Made by a program: the position numbers and the translations under genes. Shown one piece after another: positions 57,254 to 64,000 of a DNA stretch of 64,000 nucleotides (within the stretch, counting starts at the first letter, position 1; each line of letters opens with the position of its first letter). The DNA lies in assembly GCF_029889745.1 (NCBI RefSeq), contig NZ_CP123639.1, forward strand, positions 1,779,501 through 1,843,500, in the 5' to 3' direction. Origin of the DNA: Ligilactobacillus faecis (lineage in GTDB: Bacteria > Bacillota > Bacilli > Lactobacillales > Lactobacillaceae). A model generated the notes under the pieces. That model made no database searches. It was not told where the DNA came from and saw only the letters and a program-made list of their open reading frames with translations.

Positions 57254-60200
57254 ATGTCTAAGTCAAACCGCTCGAAGTGGCAGATGGGTGAGCAAAAACA
57301 GCGATTTGCGATCAGAAAATTCTCACAGGGAGTTTTTTCTGTTTTAGTTGGGACGATGTTTGTTTTCGGGACTCCTGCAGTTATCAAAGGAGATGAAATA
57401 GCAGCTGCTCATATCGGAACAAAGAAAAAAGAACAGTATCAGATCAAATTTCAGCATGTAACTGAGGCTAGTTTAACTTCAGAACAAAGAGCAAAAGTTA
57501 TTTATGATAATCCACCTAAGACTAAAGTCGGCAGTGATCAAGTCTATTATCTAATTTATCGCCCAGTGGCAACGCAGGATTTGCCACAAACAGGAGAAGG
57601 TGCAATGCCTTGGGAACTAGGGGCGTTTGGAGCTAGTGCACTGATCATGGGGCTAGGAATACTTCCGAGCCGAGGACGTAAATATCGCTTTTTGACAGCT
57701 ATCATTGTGGCTTCGACTGTAGTAGGAGTAGGAAGCTCAGTGGCTAGTGCTAGTCCAAGTTTTGCTGAGTTAAGCAATTATGACCGAGCTTATTTGGTAG
57801 CAGAAGATGAAGAGCTACCAGAAATAGCAACACAACATGTTGGTTATCAATATATTGGCTATCTTCTAGTTAGTGATATCAAGCATCATGAAGAGTCAGT
57901 ACCGACTACACGACCGGTTACAGAAAAATTAGTTCCAAATAGTGATAAAAGATCGAACACTGACTCACCAGTAACTGGAATGGATAAACCAGAAATTCCT
58001 GAAGAAACAACACAAACAGTGGTCAAAGAAACCAAGACTGAGCCAGTCAGATACGAAACCCAATATGTGGCAGATCCAGAGTTACTTGAAGGAACAACAA
58101 GTGTACGAACGCCGGGTCAAGCAGGCGAGCGCACAATCGTGTATGAAGTGACACGTGATGCCACAGGAAAAGAAATAAGCCGGGTAGAAAAAAGTAACAC
58201 TATAACCAAAGTGCCAGTAACAGAGGTGATCGCCCGAGGTACAAAAGTCAAAGAACCTGAAGAACCGAAAGTAACGGTAAGCGAAGAAAGCAAAGTTGAG
58301 TCAGTGGGCTATGAGACCCAATATGTGGCAGATCCAAATATGGACAGTGGGACAACCGCGGTCAAAATTCCGGGTCAAGCGGGCGAGCGCACGATCGTGT
58401 ATGAAGTGACACGTGATGCCACAGGAAAAGAAATAAGTCGGGTAGAAAAAAGTAACACCATAACCAAAGCGCCAGTAACAGAAGTGATCGCCCGAGGCAC
58501 AAAAGTCAAAGAACCTGAAGAACCAAAAGTAACGGTAAGCGAAGAAAGCAAAGTTGAGTCAGTCGGCTATGAAACACAATATATAGAAGATCCAAATATG
58601 GACAGTGGGACAACCGCGGTCAAAATGCCGGGTCAAGCGGGCGAGCGCACGATCGTGTATGAAGTGACACGTGATGCCACAGGAAAAGAAATAAGTCGCG
58701 TAGAAAAAAGTAACACCATAACCAAAGCGCCAGTAACAGAAGTAATCGCCCGAGGCACAAAAGTCAAAGAACCTGAAGAACCGAAAGTAACGGTAAGCGA
58801 AGAAAGCAAAGTTGAGTCAGTGGGCTATGAGACCCAATATGTGGCAGATCCAAATATGGACAGTGGGACAACCGCGGTCAAAATTCCGGGTCAAGCGGGC
58901 GAGCGCACGATCGTGTATGAAGTGACACGTGATGCCACAGGAAAAGAAATAAGTCGGGTAGAAAAAAGTAACACCATAACCAAAGCGCCAGTAACAGAAG
59001 TGATCGCCCGAGGCACAAAAGTCAAAGAACCTGAAGAACCAAAAGTAACGGTAAGCGAAGAAAGCAAAGTTGAGTCAGTCGGCTATGAAACACAATATAT
59101 AGAAGATCCAAATATGGACAGTGGGACAACCGCGGTCAAAATGCCGGGTCAAGCGGGCGAGCGCACGATCGTGTATGAAGTGACACGTGATGCCACAGGA
59201 AAAGAAATAAGTCGCGTAGAAAAAAGTAACACCATAACCAAAGCGCCAGTAACAGAAGTAATCGCCCGAGGCACAAAAGTCAAAGAACCTGAAGAACCGA
59301 AAGTAACGGTAAGCGAAGAAAGCAAAGTTGAGTCAGTCAGATACGAAACCCAATATGTGGCAGATCCAGAGTTACTTGAAGGAACGACAAGCGTACGAAC
59401 GCCAGGTCAAGCAGGCGAGCGCACGATCGTGTATGAAGTGACACGCGATGCCACAGGAAAAGAAATAAGTCGCGTAGAAAAAAGTAACACTATAACGAAA
59501 GCGCCAGTAACAGAAGTGATCGCCCAAGGTACAAAAGTCAAAGAACCTGAAGAACCGAAAGTAACGGTAAGCGAAGAAAGCAAAGTTGAGTCAGTGGGCT
59601 ATGAGACCCAATATGTGGCAGATCCAGAGTTACTTGAAGGAACAACAAGTGTACGAACGCCGGGTCAAGCAGGCGAGCGCACGATCGTGTATGAAGTGAC
59701 ACGTGATGCCACAGGAAAAGAAATAAGCCGGGTAGAAAAAAGTAACACTATAACCAAAGTGCCAGTAACAGAGGTGATCGCCCGAGGTACAAAAGTCAAA
59801 GAACCTGAAGAACCAAAAGTAACGGTAAGCGAAGAAAGCAAAGTTGAGTCAGTGGGCTATGAGACCCAATATGTGGCAGATCCAGAGTTACTTGAAGGAA
59901 CAACAAGTGTACGAACGCCAGGTCAAGCGGGCGAGCGCACGATCGTGTATGAAGTGACACGTGATGCCACAGGAAAAGAAATAAGTCGCGTAGAAAAAAG
60001 TAACACCATAACCAAAGCGCCAGTAACAGAAGTGATCGCCCGAGGCACAAAAGTCAAAGAACCTGAAGAACCGAAAGTAACGGTAAGCGAAGAAAGCAAA
60101 GTCGAGTCAGTGGGCTATGAGACCCAGTATGTGGCTGATCCAAATATGGACAGTGGGACAACCGCGGTCAAAACGCCAGGCCAGGCAGGTGAGCGCACGA

Positions 60201-63200
60201 TCGTGTATGAAGTAACTCGTGATGCCACAGGAAAAGAAATAAGCCGGGTAGAAAAAAGTAACACTATAACCAAAGTGCCAGTAACAGAGGTGATCGCCCG
60301 AGGTACAAAAGTCAAAGAACCTGAAGAACCGAAAGTAACGGTAAGCGAAGAAAGCAAAGTTGAGTCAGTCGGCTATGAAACACAATATATAGAAGATCCA
60401 AATATGGACAGTGGGACAACCGCGGTCAAAATGCCGGGTCAAGCGGGCGAGCGCACGATCGTGTATGAAGTGACACGTGATGCCACAGGAAAAGAAATAA
60501 GTCGGGTAGAAAAAAGTAACACTATAACCAAAGTGCCAGTAACAGAAGTAATCGCCCGAGGCACAAAAGTCAAAGAACCTGAAGAACCGAAAGTAACGGT
60601 AAGCGAAGAAACCAAAGTTGAGTCAGTGGGCTATGAGACCCAATATGTGGCAGATCCAGAGTTACTTGAAGGAACGACAAGCGTACGAACGCCAGGTCAA
60701 GCAGGCGAGCGCACGATAGTGTATGAAGTGACACGTGACGTCACAGGAAAAGAAATAAGTCGGGTAGAAAAAAGCAACACTATAACCAAAGCGCCAGTGA
60801 CAGAAGTGATCGTCCAAGGTACAAAAGTCAAAGAACCAGAAGTAACGGTAAGCGAAGAAAGCCAAGTTGAGTCAGTGGGCTATGAGACCCAGTATGTAGC
60901 AGATCCAGAGTTACTTGAAGGAACGACAAGCGTACGAACGCCGGGTCAAGCAGGCGAGCGTACGATCGTGTATGAAGTGACACGTGACGCCACAGGAAAA
61001 GAAATAAGTCGGGTAGAAAAAAGTAACACCATAACCAAAGCGCCAGTAACAGAAGTGATCGCCCGAGGTACAAAAGTCAAAGAACCAGAAGTAACGGTAA
61101 GCGAAGAAAGCCAAGTCGAGTCAGTGGGCTATGAGACCCAATATGTGGCAGATCCAGAGTTACTTGAAGGAACAACAAGTGTACGAACGCCAGGTCAAGC
61201 AGGCGAGCGTACGATCGTGTATGAAGTGACACGTGACGCCACAGGAAAAGAAATAAGTCGGGTAGAAAAGAGCAACACTATAACCAAAGCGCCAGTGACA
61301 GAGGTGATCGCACAAGGGACTAAGCCAAAAACCACAGTGACAGAAGAAGTTTTAGTAGAGAAGATCCCTTATACGAGTGAGATCCAAAGTGATCCCGAAC
61401 TTTTTGTTGGAACAACAGTCGTTAAAACAGCAGGCCAAGCAGGCGAGCGCACGATTGTATATGAAGTGACACGCGATACTAATGGAAAAGAGCTTGCACG
61501 TGTAGAAAAGAGTGATGAGATCACCAAAGTACCAGTAAATGAGGTCGTTGCTAAAGGAACTAAGTTATATGCTAAGCCATTAGTCGAGCTCGTTAGGACA
61601 GACGAGTCTGCTGATAATAGAGTAGCCGCTGTTAGCTACACTGTAACTGATCCTAATAAGAAATTACAGGCTATAAAAGTAAGTTTGTACAAAGAAAACG
61701 AAAAAATAACTGAAAAATTAGTTGATCTAGCTACCTTAACGACGACTTTTGCTGATCTAGCTTACAATACGAATTATCGACTCGAAACAGAGTACACTTA
61801 TGATATTGGTCAAGGTGATCAGACTGAGAACTTAAAACCGATCACGGTGGAATTGACACCTAAAAAAGTTGAGCTGAAAAATGTTGATAATATCAGCTTA
61901 TACCAATTAGGGACCAATGGTGGACTAGAGTTAGTCTCTAGTTTAGCTGAGTTACCAACTGATCCTAATAAATATGTTGCCAAGATCGTGTCACGCCAAC
62001 AAAAAGATTGGTATTTACCGGTCGCTTCATTTGAAGAGATCAAACTAGGTGAAAAGACTAAGTATCAAGCTACGATCGCGACCCCAGAATTGGTGACTTA
62101 TCAAGCTGACAAACGTGATTTTTCTACGGGACACACTTTTTTGATCGATAAGACAGAAGTTTCAAATGAATACACCAACTTTGCTGAGTTGATCAAGGCG
62201 ATAAAAGCTGATCCAACGGGTGATTTTATCCTCGCAGCCGATCTGAATGCTCTTGGCTTTGCTGGGACAGATGCCAATTATATCACTGAGACATTTAGCG
62301 GGACTTTGCGCAGTAAAGCTGGTAATTCCTATACGATCTCCAATTTGAATAAACCACTGTTTAATGTGGTCAAGGGTGCAACGATAGCAAATATCTTGTT
62401 AGAAAATGTTGAGATCAATGATAATATTGCTAACACTGGGAGTTTAGCTCGTGTCTTAGATGGAGCTTTGATCAGCAATGTCAATATAAAAGGTACGATC
62501 GCTTCGACGCAAACAACTGGTGGCCTAGCAGCGCGGATCAAAAATAATACGCAGATCTCACGAGCATCATTTACCGGTACGATCACCCTAACAGGTAATG
62601 CTTATGATCAAGGTGGTGGCTTAGTCGGATATGCTGAAAATTCTAGGATCGCGCGCAGCTTTGCAGATGTTTATCTGACGGCTAAGGTCTATAATACCAA
62701 TGATAATGTTGGTGGCTTAGTTGGACGTTTGGCAAGTGGTGTGGTCGAAAAGAGTTATGCTACAGGGACGATAAAAAATGATGGTCTAGTAAAACGTGCT
62801 GGTGGTCTGATCGGAAGTGCTTGGACAAACGGGCGCGTTGTTGATGCGATAAGTGCAGTTAAGATGGAAAATGGTTATATTTTCCACGGTGATGTTGATT
62901 TCAAAAGGCCCCCTCATCAAAAGACGTACTATGTTTCTGAGGTCGCAAGTGGTCTGACTAATGATTATCCGACTGCGATCACTGAAGCGACCGCCAAGGA
63001 AATGATCCAAAATTGGCAAGTCGCTGCTCCAACGTGGAAAGCTGCGACCGTAGCTCAAATTATCGATTATTCGCAACTACCAAACTATCAAGCTGAGCGC
63101 GAATTAGCTTACAGAAATATGGAAAAATTACTGCCATTTTATGATCGGTATACTATTTTGAAATATGGAAATAAAGTTTTGCCAAGCGATAAACTTTATA

Positions 63201-64000
63201 CGACCGCGTTGACGGCAGTTGTCCCAATGAAAGCTGGAAAAGTGGTAGGTGATTCGGTCGTAGAGCCGGGGCAATTGACGAGCCTATTGCTCCATTTTGC
63301 TGATGAAACGGTAACTAAAGTAGCACTTGAGTCCTTAGGTGAGTATAAACAAACTAATATCAGTGAGTATCAGTTCGCTAATGGACTGCTCTATACACCA
63401 TATCAATTGGGCGGAGAATGGGATCAATTGCTCACAGAAGTCGTTACTGCTTACCAAACATTGAACTATTATGCTACAGAAACAACGGCAAGTTTGGCTC
63501 TACAACCAGCAGAAGATAGTTTGAAGAAGGCTAAAAAAACAGCCCTTGAAAATTATCAAAAAATGCATCCAGCTGAAGTGTTGACAGCTGAAAAAACTGC
63601 TGCGATCGAAGCTAAGGCGGTAGAACAATTGCGGATCGAACAGCTAAATGAGCTGTATCTCCAAGATGCATTTGCCAAAGTCCAAAAAGACATCAAAGCT
63701 CAACTGGGTTCTTTGACGACTTCAATGGCTGTTGTTGACCTAAATTCTGCGGTGATCCGTGAAGATCTCAAGCAGAGATTAGAAGCTAAGAAACTAGAAT
63801 TGACACTAGCGTTGGCGTATCTGGAACGGTTATATCACATCAATTATGGTGAGTTAGATCTGCATGCGATCGCGGCTTATTATCCAGATTTTTATGGTAA
63901 GAAAGTAGATATTTTGTCATGGTTAAGTGACTTTTCTAAGCAGGGAACAAAATTAGCGGTCAAAAATAATTATGCGACATATGCAGCCCTCTTTAGTCAG
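57254..64000 (+). CDS. ZmpB/IgA1-protease-like M26 surface protein, 3' end missing
   Basis: The frame is open for 2249 codons to the window edge. It starts after GAAGGGAG with a YSIRK-type signal (RFAIRKFSQGVFSVLVG). LPQTG at residues 110-114 is followed by two hydrophobic helices (GAFGASALIMGLGIL, LTAIIVASTVVGVGSSVA), the unusual N-terminal sortase arrangement of pneumococcal Zmp proteases. Fourteen G5-type repeats cover residues ~256-1438. Next come a beta region and GLUG-like repeats (GGLAARIKNNTQI, GGGLVGYAENSRI, GGLVGRLASGVVE), and then an M26 N-terminal-type helical region. The zinc motif HExxH should lie beyond 64000. Substrate is unknown; an IgA or mucin-related target is only a family-based guess. 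Confidence 0.88.
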   Translation, partial: MSKSNRSKWQMGEQKQRFAIRKFSQGVFSVLVGTMFVFGTPAVIKGDEIAAAHIGTKKKEQYQIKFQHVTEASLTSEQRAKVIYDNPPKTKVGSDQVYYLIYRPVATQDLPQTGEGAMPWELGAFGASALIMGLGILPSRGRKYRFLTAIIVASTVVGVGSSVASASPSFAELSNYDRAYLVAEDEELPEIATQHVGYQYIGYLLVSDIKHHEESVPTTRPVTEKLVPNSDKRSNTDSPVTGMDKPEIPEETTQTVVKETKTEPVRYETQYVADPELLEGTTSVRTPGQAGERTIVYEVTRDATGKEISRVEKSNTITKVPVTEVIARGTKVKEPEEPKVTVSEESKVESVGYETQYVADPNMDSGTTAVKIPGQAGERTIVYEVTRDATGKEISRVEKSNTITKAPVTEVIARGTKVKEPEEPKVTVSEESKVESVGYETQYIEDPNMDSGTTAVKMPGQAGERTIVYEVTRDATGKEISRVEKSNTITKAPVTEVIARGTKVKEPEEPKVTVSEESKVESVGYETQYVADPNMDSGTTAVKIPGQAGERTIVYEVTRDATGKEISRVEKSNTITKAPVTEVIARGTKVKEPEEPKVTVSEESKVESVGYETQYIEDPNMDSGTTAVKMPGQAGERTIVYEVTRDATGKEISRVEKSNTITKAPVTEVIARGTKVKEPEEPKVTVSEESKVESVRYETQYVADPELLEGTTSVRTPGQAGERTIVYEVTRDATGKEISRVEKSNTITKAPVTEVIAQGTKVKEPEEPKVTVSEESKVESVGYETQYVADPELLEGTTSVRTPGQAGERTIVYEVTRDATGKEISRVEKSNTITKVPVTEVIARGTKVKEPEEPKVTVSEESKVESVGYETQYVADPELLEGTTSVRTPGQAGERTIVYEVTRDATGKEISRVEKSNTITKAPVTEVIARGTKVKEPEEPKVTVSEESKVESVGYETQYVADPNMDSGTTAVKTPGQAGERTIVYEVTRDATGKEISRVEKSNTITKVPVTEVIARGTKVKEPEEPKVTVSEESKVESVGYETQYIEDPNMDSGTTAVKMPGQAGERTIVYEVTRDATGKEISRVEKSNTITKVPVTEVIARGTKVKEPEEPKVTVSEETKVESVGYETQYVADPELLEGTTSVRTPGQAGERTIVYEVTRDVTGKEISRVEKSNTITKAPVTEVIVQGTKVKEPEVTVSEESQVESVGYETQYVADPELLEGTTSVRTPGQAGERTIVYEVTRDATGKEISRVEKSNTITKAPVTEVIARGTKVKEPEVTVSEESQVESVGYETQYVADPELLEGTTSVRTPGQAGERTIVYEVTRDATGKEISRVEKSNTITKAPVTEVIAQGTKPKTTVTEEVLVEKIPYTSEIQSDPELFVGTTVVKTAGQAGERTIVYEVTRDTNGKELARVEKSDEITKVPVNEVVAKGTKLYAKPLVELVRTDESADNRVAAVSYTVTDPNKKLQAIKVSLYKENEKITEKLVDLATLTTTFADLAYNTNYRLETEYTYDIGQGDQTENLKPITVELTPKKVELKNVDNISLYQLGTNGGLELVSSLAELPTDPNKYVAKIVSRQQKDWYLPVASFEEIKLGEKTKYQATIATPELVTYQADKRDFSTGHTFLIDKTEVSNEYTNFAELIKAIKADPTGDFILAADLNALGFAGTDANYITETFSGTLRSKAGNSYTISNLNKPLFNVVKGATIANILLENVEINDNIANTGSLARVLDGALISNVNIKGTIASTQTTGGLAARIKNNTQISRASFTGTITLTGNAYDQGGGLVGYAENSRIARSFADVYLTAKVYNTNDNVGGLVGRLASGVVEKSYATGTIKNDGLVKRAGGLIGSAWTNGRVVDAISAVKMENGYIFHGDVDFKRPPHQKTYYVSEVASGLTNDYPTAITEATAKEMIQNWQVAAPTWKAATVAQIIDYSQLPNYQAERELAYRNMEKLLPFYDRYTILKYGNKVLPSDKLYTTALTAVVPMKAGKVVGDSVVEPGQLTSLLLHFADETVTKVALESLGEYKQTNISEYQFANGLLYTPYQLGGEWDQLLTEVVTAYQTLNYYATETTASLALQPAEDSLKKAKKTALENYQKMHPAEVLTAEKTAAIEAKAVEQLRIEQLNELYLQDAFAKVQKDIKAQLGSLTTSMAVVDLNSAVIREDLKQRLEAKKLELTLALAYLERLYHINYGELDLHAIAAYYPDFYGKKVDILSWLSDFSKQGTKLAVKNNYATYAALFSQ
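58019..61567 (+). repeat. Fourteen tandem G5-type repeats (258-bp and 249-bp units)
   Basis: Unit starts that I located by the GTAACGGTAAGCGAAGAAA word are 58271, 58529, 58787, 59045, 59303, 59561, 59819, 60077, 60335, 60593, 60842 and 61091. A more divergent first unit precedes them from 58019, and a last one follows from about 61337. Most units are exactly 86 codons; the shorter ones lack the Pro-Glu-Glu triplet. Two subtypes alternate, one with PELLEGTTSVRTPG and one with PNMDSGTTAVK. Units 2-3 and 4-5 appear identical over 516 bp. Confidence 0.95.

Noticed and set aside
57581-57595. LPQTG as a C-terminal anchor, implying a short surface protein with a stop soon after
   Set aside because: The frame continues for more than 2000 codons, and N-terminal LPxTG followed by two helices is known in Zmp-type proteases.
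59796-61114. Several minus-strand open frames of 67-84 codons within the G5 array
   Set aside because: They are shadows of the repeat, recur with it, and have no start signals.
58019-61567. CRISPR-like array
   Set aside because: Units are 249-258 bp, fully in frame and translate to G5-type protein repeats; there are no spacers.

Overview
The window is chromosome from a low-to-middle-GC lactic acid bacterium (Lactobacillaceae; the efp-asp23-nusB-folD-xseAB-ispA-tlyA-argR-recN order and codon habits fit, and a Ligilactobacillus-type species is my weak guess). It holds one apparently complete temperate siphophage, integrated at the 3' end of a tRNA-Ser(CGA) gene. The ends are marked by a 15-bp direct repeat at 2797-2811 (attL) and 45326-45340 (attR), giving a prophage of about 42.5 kb.

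Left flank (1-2796): the end of a glycoside-hydrolase-like gene, a strong terminator, an ISL3-family insertion sequence with a perfect 8-bp target duplication, a second terminator and a pair of 10-bp direct repeats that look like integrase arm sites. This resembles the right end of the prophage and is probably the remnant of another element that used the same tRNA.

Prophage, leftward lysogeny module (2923-8075): tyrosine integrase, three secreted or lipoprotein genes of superinfection-exclusion type, a small basic protein, an ImmA-like metallopeptidase and a CI-like repressor. Rightward early module (8.3-17.5 kb): Cro-like protein, antirepressors, a Tad2-like (anti-Thoeris) candidate, HNHc recombination nuclease, replication initiator with an internal origin, DUF2303 protein and the ArpU late regulator. 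Two leftward cassettes interrupt it; each faces a small XRE regulator across a 20-bp operator. One of them carries a group I intron. Several intergenic stretches here look like structured RNAs and contain tRNA-like T-loop minihelices. A TacT-like toxin/antitoxin unit follows.

Late module (18.8-45.0 kb): HNH, a probable cos region, terminases, portal, ClpP protease, HK97 capsid, connectors, tail tube, frameshifted tail chaperones, and a tape-measure gene split by a second group I intron that carries its own small membrane-protein gene. Then come Dit, a Tal protein fused to a GH43-like propeller, a large fibre, small baseplate and pyocin-knob proteins, holin(s) and a GH25 endolysin.

Right flank (45.3-64.0 kb): tRNA-Ser, a SpoU methylase, the housekeeping cluster through recN, a solute-binding protein, and the first 2249 codons of a giant ZmpB/IgA1-protease-like (M26) surface protein with a YSIRK-type signal, an N-terminal LPQTG motif and fourteen G5-type repeats; its catalytic end lies beyond the window.
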